DNA of 64,000 nt, taken from positions 35,124-99,123 of the forward strand of contig JALWWO010000022.1 of NCBI GenBank assembly GCA_027078745.1, in the 5' to 3' direction. The notes beneath the pieces are model-generated. The model was not told the origin of the DNA, ran no database searches, and worked only from the letters and a program-made list of their open reading frames with translations. This DNA comes from Chromatiaceae bacterium. Lineage in GTDB: Bacteria > Pseudomonadota > Gammaproteobacteria > Chromatiales > Chromatiaceae. Made by a program: the position numbers and the translations under genes. Shown here piece after piece: positions 1-7,845 of this stretch (position 1 is the first letter of the stretch; every line of letters starts with the position of its first letter).

Positions 1-1049
1 GGTTGCAGCGCCGCGAAGTGGAGCAGGCCCAGGCGGGGGACATCGTGGCCCTCAGCGGCATCGAGGCCCCCAATGTGTCCGATACCCTGTGCGACCCGGA
101 CCAGGTGGAACCCCTGCCCCCGCTTCAGGTGGATGAACCTACGGTCAGTATGACCTTCCAAGTGAACACCTCCCCCTTCGCCGGCCGGGAGGGCCGTTAT
201 CTCACCTCCCGCCAGCTCCGAGAGCGCCTGGAGCGGGAGTGCCTCCACAATGTGGCCTTGCGGGTGGAATTCGGGGAAGATCCCGAGAAATTCCGGGTTT
301 CCGGACGGGGAGAACTGCATTTGGCCATCCTGCTGGAAAACATGCGTCGGGAAGGCTATGAACTGGCGGTCTCCCGCCCCGAAGTGATCTTTCGGGAAAT
401 CGATGGAATGCGGTGCGAACCCTATGAGCAACTCAGCGTGGATGTGGAGGAATCCCATCAAGGTGCGGTGATGCAGGCCCTCGGGGAGCGCAAGGGGGTG
501 CTCAAGAACATGATGCCCGACGGGCGGGGGCGGGTGCGCTTGGATTACGAGATCCCCGCTCGGGGGCTCATCGGCTTTCAGAACGAATTCCTGACCCTGA
601 CCTCGGGCACCGGCCTGAAATACCATGTGTTCGATCATTACGGCCCGGCGACTCCGGGGGACATCGCCCCCAGGCGCAACGGGGTGCTCATCTCCAACAG
701 CCAGGGGAAGACCTTGGGCTATGCCTTGTTCAACCTACAGGAGCGGGGGCGCTTGTTCGTGGGGCCCGGGGAAGAAGTCTATGAAGGGCAGATCATCGGC
801 ATTCACAGCCGCAGCAATGATCTCACGGTGAACCCACTGAAAGCCAAACAGCTGACCAACATTCGAGCGGCGGGTTCGGACGAGAACATTTTGTTAACGC
901 CTCCCATCCGGTTTAGTTTGGAACAGGCTTTGGAATTCATCGAAGAAGAGGAATTGGTAGAGATCACGCCCCAAGCGATCCGCCTGCGCAAGCGCTTTCT
1001 CAAGGAGCACGAGCGGAAGCGAGCGGGGCGGCGGAAGGCAGGCAACTGA
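1..1049 (+). CDS. typA: Ribosome-associated GTPase TypA/BipA, C-terminal part (cut by window start)
   Basis: TypA/BipA is a translational GTPase that binds the 70S ribosome and is needed for 50S assembly and growth under stress or cold. The GTPase domain lies off the left edge. What remains is the end of the beta-barrel domain II, the EF-G-like domain III (motif [12 protein letters not shown]) and the domain V plus BipA-specific C-terminal domain, including the family hallmark [19 protein letters not shown]. The reading frame is open from base 1, so the gene continues upstream. Its stop TGA overlaps the ATG of the next gene (TGATG), which suggests translational coupling. Family assignment is secure; only the N-terminus is unseen. 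Confidence 0.95.
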   Translation, partial: LQRREVEQAQAGDIVALSGIEAPNVSDTLCDPDQVEPLPPLQVDEPTVSMTFQVNTSPFAGREGRYLTSRQLRERLERECLHNVALRVEFGEDPEKFRVSGRGELHLAILLENMRREGYELAVSRPEVIFREIDGMRCEPYEQLSVDVEESHQGAVMQALGERKGVLKNMMPDGRGRVRLDYEIPARGLIGFQNEFLTLTSGTGLKYHVFDHYGPATPGDIAPRRNGVLISNSQGKTLGYALFNLQERGRLFVGPGEEVYEGQIIGIHSRSNDLTVNPLKAKQLTNIRAAGSDENILLTPPIRFSLEQALEFIEEEELVEITPQAIRLRKRFLKEHERKRAGRRKAGN

Positions 1050-1798
1050 TGGGCCTGCCAGGCTCCGGCCCGAGTTATCTGTTGCGCGGGATGGGTTTGA
1101 TCGCCCGTCCTGGCTTGCGGCGCTTCGTGCTGATCCCCCTGCTCATCAACAGCTTGTTGTTCTCGGCAGCCTTCTTCTTTGCCCTGAATCGGATCGAAGA
1201 TTGGATCGCTTGGATCGAACAGCAGCTCTCCCTGCCGGAAGCATTGAGCTGGCTGCAAACCCTGCTGGAATGGGTGCTCTGGCCCCTGTTCCTGGCGCTG
1301 CTCCTGCTCCTAGTAATCTATAGCTTCACCCTGGTGGCGAACCTCATCGCCGCCCCGTTCAACAGTCTGCTCGCCGAACGGGTGGAAGCGCTGCTCCAGG
1401 GTCGTTCCCCAACGGGGAGCCTGAGCCAGGCTTTTTGGTCCTGGATACCCGGGCTCTTCGGAGAACTCCGCAAGCTGTTCTACCTGCTCTTCTGGTCAGC
1501 ATTCTTCCTGATCCTGTCCCTTCTGCTACCTTTGGTGGGCTCCTTGTTCTGGTTCGCCTTCAGCGCCTGGATGATGGCCTTGCAGTATCTGGACGTTCCC
1601 ATGAGCAATCACGGATTGCAGTTTCGGGAGATACGCCAGCGGCTGCGCCAACGTCCTTGGCTCGTCCTGAGCTTCGGCGCTGGAGTGCTGGTGCTCAGCC
1701 TGGTGCCTCTCCTGAACTTCCTCACCATGCCCAGCGCGGTGGCCGGCGCCACGGCGCTTTGGGTGGATCACTGGGATGCCGAAAGCCAGAGGACCTGA
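1049..1798 (+). CDS. cysZ: CysZ/EI24-family membrane protein (sulfate transporter-like)
   Basis: The 249-residue protein has the EI24/CysZ layout: a short N-terminal LLRGMGLIARPGLRRFVLIP segment followed by hydrophobic helices at about residues 24-46, 70-100, 145-170 and 205-225, with the LIAAPFNSLLAERVE amphipathic loop typical of the family. CysZ proteins import sulfate for cysteine synthesis across the inner membrane. The length matches the family (about 250). It starts within the stop of typA and its 3' end overlaps the end of the convergent phosphorylase gene by about 31 bp. The family is clear from the sequence; sulfate as substrate is inferred from the family. Confidence 0.85.
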   Translation: MGLPGSGPSYLLRGMGLIARPGLRRFVLIPLLINSLLFSAAFFFALNRIEDWIAWIEQQLSLPEALSWLQTLLEWVLWPLFLALLLLLVIYSFTLVANLIAAPFNSLLAERVEALLQGRSPTGSLSQAFWSWIPGLFGELRKLFYLLFWSAFFLILSLLLPLVGSLFWFAFSAWMMALQYLDVPMSNHGLQFREIRQRLRQRPWLVLSFGAGVLVLSLVPLLNFLTMPSAVAGATALWVDHWDAESQRT

Positions 1799-3516
1799 TA
1801 GGGGGTGAGCCGAAGTTCTCCCAGGGTCTCTCCGGCCGCATCCCAGTGTTGGATCAGTTCGTGCCAGTTCGCTCGCCCAAAGTCTTCTCCGAAGGAGGCG
1901 GTGGCGATTTCCTGGGGCTCTGGGCTGAGGTTAGCCAGGACGAGAATGCGTTGATTCCGATCCGGTGCCCACCGCCAGAAGCCGAAGAACTGAGGGGGGA
2001 GCGGTAGCACCTGCTGTCCCCCATCTGGATGGAAGGCCGGTTGCAGCGCCCGCAGGCGCAGCAGGCGCACGAGCTCTGGCAAGATCCGGTTCGCCGGCCG
2101 GTGCGGATCCGCCAGCAGCCCTTCCAATTCCTGCTCATTCCACTTGCGCCGGTTGAGGGTTCGGGGCTGTCCGGTCTGTTCGAATCCCGCCAACCAGTTG
2201 GGAGCACCGATCAGGCTGTTGAAGTAGAAGCCCGGGATACCCTGCAAACTCATCATCAGGATCTGGGAGCAGAGAAAGCGGGCCACGCCCAAATTGCTGC
2301 CCGGTTGCCCGGGAAAGCCCAGGGCATCGAAATAGCTGATGTTGATTTCATAGGGGGCTTGGGTACCGTCGGGCTTCGCCCGATAGGACACTTGCCCGCC
2401 CTTGTGCTGCATGGCGGCGATGAATGCTTCCAGCTCCTCTTCCGGCAGCAGCCCTTCTAGGGGCCGTACCCCCACCCCATCATGGGAAGCGGTGAAGTTG
2501 AAATAGGTGCAGCCCGGCGGTGGGGGCGTCAGTTCCGCTGCCCAGCGCTGGAGATAGCGCCCATCGCCGGTTTCCAGGGCGTGGAGCAGCAGGGGGGGCA
2601 AGCTGAACTGATAGACCATATGGGCTTCCTGCCCGTCCCCGAAGTACCGAATGTTCTCGGCATGGGGCACATTGGTTTCCGTCAGCAGGCGCACCTGGGG
2701 AGCGAGGAGTTCCAGCACATCCCGCAGCAATCGCACGATCTCATGGGTTTGGGGCCGGTGGATGCAGTCCGTGCCCGGCTCCTTCCACAAATAGGCGATG
2801 GCATCCAGGCGGATCACCCGCGCGCCCTGCTGCACATAGAAGAGCAGCAGATCGAGGAATTCGAAGAGTACATCGGGATTGCGGAAATTCAGGTCGATCT
2901 GATCATGGCTGAAGGTGGCCCAGACCAAGCGCTCTCCATAGGGGGTCTGCACCGGCCTTTCTAAGGGCTGGGGACGGGGGCGGACCACCTGGCTCAGATC
3001 CATGTCCGGCGAGATCTCGATGAAGAAATCCCGCTCGGGCGCCAAGCCGTTGGAATAGTTGCGGAACCAGTTGCTCTTGGCGGAAACATGGTTGATGACC
3101 AGATCCACCATGAGCCGATAGCGCTCCCCCAGCGCCCGGATCTCCCGCCAGGAACCCAGCCGTTTATTCACCCGCCGATAGTCGATGACTGCGAAGCCGT
3201 CGTCAGAGCTGAAGGGGAAGAAAGGCAGCACATGCACCGTGGAAATGGCATCCCCCAGATGCTGTTCTACAAAGCGGTGCAAAGTGCGCAAAGGGGGCTC
3301 GTCCTCGCGGCTGACCATATCCCCATAGGTGATGAGCACCGCATCCCGTTGATCCCAGTCATCGATGGGATGGCGGGTGAGATGTTCCAGACCATAGCGC
3401 AGCACGAGCAGTTCGAATCGGCTGAGCAGCCGAGGGACTGCGGATTTTCCATAGAGCCGTTCAAATCGGGCGCTGAGACGGTCGAAAACCGCGCGATCCA
3501 AAATCCACATGATCAT
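1768..3516 (-). CDS. GH13_18 glycoside phosphorylase (sucrose / glucosylglycerate phosphorylase-like)
   Basis: This is a 582-residue alpha-amylase-fold enzyme of the GH13_18 type, which cleaves an alpha-glucoside with phosphate to release glucose 1-phosphate. Recognisable blocks are HVLPFFPFSSDDGFAVIDYR (residues 96-113), the nucleophile Asp238 in VIRLDAIAYLWK, the acid/base Glu280 in LLTETNVPH, and Asp346 in ASHDGVG. Length and the TETNVPH and CIHRPQTH blocks look closer to glucosylglycerate phosphorylase (YcjM-like) than to the shorter sucrose phosphorylases, but the substrate cannot be fixed by eye. The start overlaps the stop of the upstream glycosyltransferase by 4 bp (ATGA), so the two form a coupled pair, probably for synthesis and recycling of one glucoside. 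Confidence 0.85.
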   Translation of the reverse strand: MIMWILDRAVFDRLSARFERLYGKSAVPRLLSRFELLVLRYGLEHLTRHPIDDWDQRDAVLITYGDMVSREDEPPLRTLHRFVEQHLGDAISTVHVLPFFPFSSDDGFAVIDYRRVNKRLGSWREIRALGERYRLMVDLVINHVSAKSNWFRNYSNGLAPERDFFIEISPDMDLSQVVRPRPQPLERPVQTPYGERLVWATFSHDQIDLNFRNPDVLFEFLDLLLFYVQQGARVIRLDAIAYLWKEPGTDCIHRPQTHEIVRLLRDVLELLAPQVRLLTETNVPHAENIRYFGDGQEAHMVYQFSLPPLLLHALETGDGRYLQRWAAELTPPPPGCTYFNFTASHDGVGVRPLEGLLPEEELEAFIAAMQHKGGQVSYRAKPDGTQAPYEINISYFDALGFPGQPGSNLGVARFLCSQILMMSLQGIPGFYFNSLIGAPNWLAGFEQTGQPRTLNRRKWNEQELEGLLADPHRPANRILPELVRLLRLRALQPAFHPDGGQQVLPLPPQFFGFWRWAPDRNQRILVLANLSPEPQEIATASFGEDFGRANWHELIQHWDAAGETLGELRLTPYQVLWLSASQ

Positions 3517-4784
3517 TCCGAAAGGTTACGAAGGTTTTGAATCAAAAGCCGCAAGCTCTTTTCGAGCACCCTGTAGCTGAAATAGCGCTGAGCCACCTGA
3601 TAATTTTGCTCCACCAATTCAGCTCGATATGCCCCATCGTCCAGCAGGCGGCGGGTTTCCGCGACGACCTGCCGGTCAATGAAGCCGTCCAGGGAAGGCA
3701 ATCGGATGCCCTTGGATTCGATGTCCCGGATGTAGACGGGATAGCGGCCCACCACCACCGGCTTGCGGAAATAGATGGCTTCCAACAGGGCGTTGCCGAA
3801 CCCCTCCCGCAAGCTCGGGAAGGTGACCAGGTCTGCATGGGGATAAAGGTCGTTGAGCACATAGACCTTCTGTCCCTCACTGTTGATTTGACGCCGTTCA
3901 GCGACTCGACTTCCGAAGAAGGAAAGGGGTACGCCTTCATCTTGGGCCAGATCTCGGATCTGTCGGCAATACTCCAAACCCTCATCCCCTGCCGGATGAG
4001 AGATCACCAGCTTGCAGCGGGGATCGCGCAAGCGCCGGATCAGATGAATGGCTTGTTCGATACCCTTGCGGGGAATCACGCGGGTGGGTTGCAGAATGAG
4101 CAGATCCCCTGGGGCTAAACCGATCTGTTCCCGCACGTCCGCCGCATATTCGTCCGGCTGCGGCGGGGGATTGTCGAAATCCAGCACATTGGGAATCAAC
4201 AGGCTGGACACCCCTTTGCGCCAGCTCAGCTGTTCCCAAGCGGCCTGGTTGATGACCACATGTTGGAGATTGGGCACCCGCGGGGGAAAGGCCATCTCCA
4301 GGTAGTCCTCCACGGCGGAGATCTGAAAGCGCCGCCGCTCCCAGTAGAAATCATGGTGATGGGCGATGGCGGGCATCTGGGTTTCCAACAAAAACTCCGT
4401 GATGGCCACGCCCAAGGGGATGTGCATGGGAATGGTCAAGGCGTTCTGGACGATGAGCAGATCCAGATCAAAGCGATCCCGAAAATCGTAGAGGGTTTCC
4501 TTGAGGTAATCGCTCAGGGCGCGGATGCGGCGGCTCACCGCCGGGGAACGCTTGGTATGCCCCCAGATGCGGTCGTTGATCCAGCGATTTTCCGGATGGC
4601 CGAAGAAGGCTTCGGGGATACATAGGCTGGTTTTAGGATCCCGATCCAACAATCCACCGTACCAGAAGTTTACATGCTGGTCGCTCTCCCAGAGTACTTC
4701 CGCCCATTTCGCCGCTTCCAGGGAAACCCCATCGGTGCCGGCGAAACGGGTGGATACGAAACCGATGTTAGCAGGCGTTTTCAT
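3513..4784 (-). CDS. GT4-family glycosyltransferase, mannosylglucosylglycerate-synthase-like
   Basis: The 423-residue protein is a retaining GT-B glycosyltransferase of family GT4. The C-terminal half carries LQPTRVIPRKGIEQAI (231-246), the donor-binding loop, and the E-x7-E signature Glu327...Glu335 in PSLREGFGNALLEAI. The N-terminal domain contains a conspicuous AHHHDFYWERRRF (141-153), which I associate with the MggA-like group often encoded beside GH13_18 phosphorylases. No signal peptide, so cytoplasmic. It is translationally coupled to the phosphorylase downstream. Role inferred: synthesis of a glucosylglycerate-type compatible solute. Another sugar acceptor is possible. Confidence 0.75.
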   Translation of the reverse strand: MKTPANIGFVSTRFAGTDGVSLEAAKWAEVLWESDQHVNFWYGGLLDRDPKTSLCIPEAFFGHPENRWINDRIWGHTKRSPAVSRRIRALSDYLKETLYDFRDRFDLDLLIVQNALTIPMHIPLGVAITEFLLETQMPAIAHHHDFYWERRRFQISAVEDYLEMAFPPRVPNLQHVVINQAAWEQLSWRKGVSSLLIPNVLDFDNPPPQPDEYAADVREQIGLAPGDLLILQPTRVIPRKGIEQAIHLIRRLRDPRCKLVISHPAGDEGLEYCRQIRDLAQDEGVPLSFFGSRVAERRQINSEGQKVYVLNDLYPHADLVTFPSLREGFGNALLEAIYFRKPVVVGRYPVYIRDIESKGIRLPSLDGFIDRQVVAETRRLLDDGAYRAELVEQNYQVAQRYFSYRVLEKSLRLLIQNLRNLSE

Positions 4785-5003
4785 GCTTCATTGTTCTTGT
4801 TGCTAGTAAGAAACTACCCTCTGTGTGGCCGCTATTTTTCCCTCATCCTCCTTGATTTTATATTTCCTGCATGAGCCGATCTATCTAGATGAAGTCTCGA
4901 TCGCTTGTAGATCGCCTATAACTAGCCTTCCCATTCTCCCAGACTGTTCTGGCGGGTTCGGTTCGGATAGCAGCATGATCTTCTCCCGGCAGGCGATCAA
5001 TTG
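4785..5003. other. AT-rich spacer between glycosyltransferase gene and higBA
   Basis: I see no convincing gene here; short readings on either strand lack a family signature. It marks the left edge of a compositionally different island that runs to about 8745. The upstream region of the glycosyltransferase (reading leftwards) lies here, but I could not pick a confident promoter. Confidence 0.4.
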
Positions 5004-5263
5004 TTATGCGGCTGATTCTTGCTCTATATCCCAATCGGGGAAAAGCAGAACAGCTGGATGACATTTAGTGCCCTAGCTAATACTTTGGCTCGCTCAACAC
5101 CCAACTGAACTCTATTATGTTCAATCACTGAAATAGTAGACTGGGGAATCCCGGTAAGATTAGCCAACTCATTTTGGCTAAGCCCTTGAAGCTCACAAAT
5201 AATTTTTACAGACTCCCCCACAGAAACCTTTACCGTTCTTGTAGCCTTTTCATAGGCTTTCAT
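5004..5263 (-). pseudogene. higA: HigA-type XRE antitoxin, frameshifted near its C-terminus
   Basis: This is a helix-turn-helix antitoxin of a type II module. The intact part begins MKAYEKATRTVKVSVGESVK and contains the XRE core LSQNELANLTGIPQSTIS and the helix ERAKVLARALNV. As read, translation stops at 5024 (79 aa from the ATG at 5263) with an atypical tail. One base appears lost between 5060 and 5063. Restoring it gives the family-typical ending HPAVLLFPDWDIEQESAA and a stop at 5004-5006. The ATG is 1 bp from the toxin stop. The DNA-binding core is intact, so autorepression may survive, but the altered tail may weaken toxin contact. Confidence 0.8.
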
Positions 5264-5264
5264 G

Positions 5265-5546
5265 TTACTTCCTCCGATAATCATCGGGTGTAATGCTTCC
5301 CGCCTGAACCAGAACTTTGTCGCCTTCTATTTTGTAGATCGCCCGATATTGCATATTGAGTCTCGAAGAGCGGTATCCTTTCCATTTTCCAGAGAGGGCT
5401 TCATCCTTGAAACCCTTGATTCTTCTGAGACCCTGAGGCCAAGATATAGCTACAATGTCCTTCCATTTCTCATATCGTTTAAGCACCTCGATGGGGGCAG
5501 CCTTAAGGCTTCTAGCGACTCGTCTGTGTTCGTAGATCGTCCACAT
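5265..5546 (-). CDS. higB: RelE/HigB-family mRNA interferase toxin
   Basis: The 93-residue basic protein has the RelE/StbE-type toxin pattern: N-terminal helix pair (RRVARSLKAAPIEVLKRYEKW), then GFKDEALSGKWKGYRSSRLN, QYRAIYKIEGDKVLV and the C-terminal ITPDDYRRK. Such toxins cleave mRNA on the ribosome. The gene precedes its antitoxin, the order usual for higBA. It appears full length with no lesion, although the partner antitoxin has a frameshifted tail. The start codon lies inside an inverted repeat that is likely the operator. Confidence 0.85.
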   Translation of the reverse strand: MWTIYEHRRVARSLKAAPIEVLKRYEKWKDIVAISWPQGLRRIKGFKDEALSGKWKGYRSSRLNMQYRAIYKIEGDKVLVQAGSITPDDYRRK

Positions 5547-5580
5547 ACCATAAATAATATAGTTATTTTTGGTATGTCAA
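5543..5580 (-). promoter_or_regulatory. Putative higBA promoter/operator with inverted repeat
   Basis: The arms ACATACC (5543-5549) and GGTATGT (5571-5577) form a perfect 7-bp inverted repeat around an AT-rich centre and overlap the toxin ATG. Read on the minus strand the segment contains TTGACA and, 15 bases on, TATTAT, which could be -35 and -10 boxes. An operator that overlaps its own promoter is typical for HigA-type autoregulation. The short spacing makes the promoter call weak; the palindrome itself is certain. Confidence 0.5.
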
Positions 5581-5596
5581 GACGCACCTCGACCTA

Positions 5597-5779
5597 TTAC
5601 CGCATAATAAGAGAATTTGCCTTGCCCATCGACATCTCCTGGAGTTCTTGGGCGCTCTGATGGCGGTCTTTGGCCCGAAACCCCAGGCCAAAGCCGCCGC
5701 TATCCAACAGGGCTTCGATGCGGTACTCGTGCAGTTCATAGCCCAGGGGCAGGGCGTTGAGATGGGTTTGACTGGTCAT
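5597..5779 (-). pseudogene. Ser/Thr protein kinase remnant (N-lobe joined to C-lobe end)
   Basis: The 60-residue reading begins with a bacterial Ser/Thr kinase start, LPLGYELHEYRIEALLDSGG, i.e. the glycine-rich loop, and then jumps within GFGLGFRAKDRHQSAQELQ to the motif that normally closes the C-lobe (xxKDRPQSAxEF). Everything between, including the catalytic HRD and DFG segments, is missing. I read this as an internal deletion through a short repeated sequence encoding GFGL/GLGF. The start lies 25 bp downstream of the PP2C remnant stop, so a PP2C-kinase operon once stood here. It cannot be catalytically active. Confidence 0.7.
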
Positions 5780-5804
5780 GATCTGCTGCCTCTACCGATG
5801 GTTG

Positions 5805-6290
5805 TCAGTACACCCAGAGGTCTGCAGGGTAGTTGTCGTCCTCTCCCAGATCGTTCCGGCGGCCTTGGGCTTCCATGGCTTCCAACCATTGCTGGGGGGG
5901 GTCGCGTTGGCAAAAGCGGCTTCCATCTCCCTTTCCAGCACGGTTTCCCAAAAACCCTCGGTGCAGAGCAAGAAGGCATCCCCTGAGGCGATTTGGATCT
6001 GCTTCCGCACCCGGAAGCGGTTCGGCTTGCCATCGCCCAGATTGGCCAACAGCCGGTTGCGGTCCGGGTGGTTTCGGATTTCGTCCGCTGTGATCTCTCC
6101 GGCGGCAAGCAGCATCTGCGGTACGCTGTGATCCTTGGTCTGCTCCAGAATCCGACCCTGCCGGAAAAAATACAAGCGCGAATCCCCCACATGCCCCCAG
6201 ACCGCCTGATGACCGCGAGCCAGCAGCATGACCGCGAAAGCCGCTGGCCGAGCGGGATGCTGTGCCACTGGCGGCCGACCTGTTGATGTT
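5805..6290 (-). pseudogene. PP2C-type protein phosphatase remnant with a G8 frameshift
   Basis: The central part reads as a PP2C (PPM) phosphatase: FAVMLLARGHQAVWGHVGDS, RLYFFRQGRILEQTKDHSVP, the HPDRNRLLANLG segment and GDAFLLCTEGFWE. After ANATPP the frame is lost at a run of eight G (5894-5901 on the plus strand). Adding one base restores WLEAMEAQGRRNDLGEDDNY and a stop at 5805-5807; DDNY is the conserved metal-binding end of the domain. The N-terminal third with the first metal-binding Asp is absent; the 5' side runs into the next fragment. It is therefore a truncated and frameshifted relic. Confidence 0.75.
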
Positions 6291-6521
6291 CCACAACAGC
6301 ACTGTCAGCAGCAACAGCCGGAGACCTGGCTTGCGCGGACTGGGCTGCGATGGCATGAAGAGGGTCAGGGCGGTGGTGTTGTCCTGGTTTGGAATCTGTC
6401 GATCTTCCACCGCATCGCAGCGCTGTTGCGCGGCTTCCTGGGCGGTGGTCGCCGCCCCCAGCAGTCGGATTTCCCCCTCCGTCAGGCTGTGGATGCCGTC
6501 GCTGGCCAGCAAAATGGGTTC
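6280..6521 (-). pseudogene. Second PP2C phosphatase C-terminal fragment with transmembrane tail
   Basis: Directly after (and overlapping) the stop of the LRR gene, another frame reads EPILLASDGIHSLTEGEI, then IPNQDNTTALTLF, the end of a PP2C domain, followed by a basic linker and a hydrophobic helix (LRLLLLTVLLWNI). No start codon or N-terminal domain is present: the same frame has a TGA just upstream. This is the tail of a membrane-anchored phosphatase, distinct from the next fragment because both contain the same C-terminal part of the fold. Junctions on both sides look like deletion scars. Confidence 0.6.
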
Positions 6522-7725
6522 AGCGTTGGTCGTTCAATTGTTCCCGAAGCCTTTGTTGCACCGCAGCAGGCAGAGAGCGAATACTGTCCGGCAGTCGGCG
6601 GAGTCGATTCTTGCGAAGATCAACCCTATCAGGGTTCAGCTTGCTGAGCCTCCCGATGCTGTCCGGCAGTTCGGTGAGTTGATTCCCGTAAACCCAAAGC
6701 TCCTTTAGATTCCTGAGCTGGCCGATGCTGTCCGGCAGTTCGGTGAGTTGGTTAGAGGAAACAAAAAGCACCTCCAGATTGCTGAGCTGACCGATACTCG
6801 CCGGCAGTTCGGTGAGCTGATTCCCGTAAACCCAAAGCGCCTTTAGATTCCTGAGCTGGCCGATGCTGTCCGGCAATTGGGTGAGTTGATTCTCGTAAAC
6901 CCAAAGCGCCTTCAGGTTGATGAGTTTGCCGATCTCGGGCGGCAGCTCGGTCAGTTGGTTGAAAGCTAGGTGAAGCCCTTCCAGATTTTCGAGCTGGCCG
7001 ATGGTCGCCGGCAGTTTGGTGAGTTGATTCTCGGAAACATAAAGGCGATTCAGATTCCTGAGCCGGCCGATCCAATCCGGCAGTTCGGTGAGTGGATTGT
7101 TGGAGACATAAAGCTCCTTTAGATTCCTGAGCTGTCCGGTGCTCGCTGGCAGTTCAGTGAGTTGGTTCTCGTAAACCCAAAGCACCTTCAAATCCCTGAG
7201 CCGGCCGACGCTGTCTGGCAATTGGGTGAGTTGATTGTTGTAAACCCAAAGCACCTTCAGATTCCTGAGCTGGCCGATCCAATCCGGCAGTTCGGTGAGT
7301 TGATTAAAGGAAACATTCAGCTTCTCTAAGTTTGTGAGCCTCCCGATGCTGTCCGGCAGTTCGGTGAGAGGATTATTGTAAACACTGAGGATCTCTAAGT
7401 TACTGAGCTGGCCGATGGTCGCCGGCAAGGATGTTAGCCCTAGCCCCGATAGATCCAGCTCTTCCAGAGCGGCCAATTGTTGCAGGTCTCGGGGCACGCG
7501 GCTTTCGGGAATGTCATGAGCCTCCGCCCAGGCGATGAGCTGCTTCAGCCCTTGTTCTTGTTCCGGTATCAGCGGTGGCTTCTGTCGATCGACGGCAAGC
7601 CATAGGGAGGCTACGGCGATCAGGAGGACCGCCAAGGCGGTGGACCAGCGTTGCCAAAAAGGCGGGTTCGGAGCGGATTCCGGCGTTTCTTCTTTTCGAT
7701 CGGGTTCTGCCCTCGTCTTGCCCAT
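6520..7725 (-). CDS. Membrane-anchored leucine-rich-repeat protein (13 LRRs)
   Basis: From the ATG at 7725 the protein is 401 residues: a charged Pro/Glu-rich stretch, one transmembrane helix (WSTALAVLLIAVASLWLAV), a short linker and then 13 leucine-rich repeats of 23 residues with consensus LxxLxVxxNxLTELPxSIGxLxN, closed by a basic tail. The orientation predicted is LRR domain outside the cytoplasm. The frame is also open upstream to 7788, where it encodes the end of a kinase C-lobe (QDRPQIARAFQDRL), so the gene seems to be the surviving 3' part of a kinase-TM-LRR receptor. The reading frame itself is undamaged. Ligand unknown. Confidence 0.7.
   Translation of the reverse strand: MGKTRAEPDRKEETPESAPNPPFWQRWSTALAVLLIAVASLWLAVDRQKPPLIPEQEQGLKQLIAWAEAHDIPESRVPRDLQQLAALEELDLSGLGLTSLPATIGQLSNLEILSVYNNPLTELPDSIGRLTNLEKLNVSFNQLTELPDWIGQLRNLKVLWVYNNQLTQLPDSVGRLRDLKVLWVYENQLTELPASTGQLRNLKELYVSNNPLTELPDWIGRLRNLNRLYVSENQLTKLPATIGQLENLEGLHLAFNQLTELPPEIGKLINLKALWVYENQLTQLPDSIGQLRNLKALWVYGNQLTELPASIGQLSNLEVLFVSSNQLTELPDSIGQLRNLKELWVYGNQLTELPDSIGRLSKLNPDRVDLRKNRLRRLPDSIRSLPAAVQQRLREQLNDQR
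6600..7470 (-). repeat. Tandem 69-bp repeats encoding the LRR array
   Basis: About twelve consecutive 69-bp units, each encoding one 23-residue leucine-rich repeat, with adjacent units highly alike at DNA level (for example the recurring plus-strand block gccggcagttcggtgagttg). Some neighbouring units are almost identical, so gain or loss of repeats by slippage or recombination is likely and the array could be variable between strains or mis-assembled from short reads. Confidence 0.85.
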
Positions 7726-7845
7726 CAACCGGTCCTGAAAGGCTCGGGCGATTTGGGGGCGATCTTGGCCCGAAGACCCCGGCCCCAATCCATCGCTTTG
7801 ATCAAATCCGTGTCAGATCGCAGCCGCGTTTGAAAATCGCGACGA
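7726..7845 (-). pseudogene. Kinase C-lobe relic upstream of the LRR gene
   Basis: In one frame the minus strand reads RLRSDTDLIKAMDWGRGLRA, and in the frame of the LRR gene it continues as QDRPQIARAFQDRL. Together these match the usual end of a bacterial Ser/Thr kinase domain (DLIKAxDWGLxFRAKDRPQSAxxFQ). The frame switch and loss of all upstream kinase sequence show decay. The same motif occurs at 5640-5690 in the other kinase remnant, and both are followed by MGK, so they derive from related genes. Confidence 0.6.

Noticed and set aside
5894..5901. Programmed frameshift in the PP2C gene at the G8 tract
   Set aside because: The gene also lacks its N-terminal third, so a functional programmed shift is unlikely; slippage mutation or sequencing error fits better.
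6600..7470. Regularly spaced repeats resembling a CRISPR or minisatellite array
   Set aside because: Unit length is 69 bp throughout and each unit is an in-frame LRR; there are no unique spacers and no cas genes.
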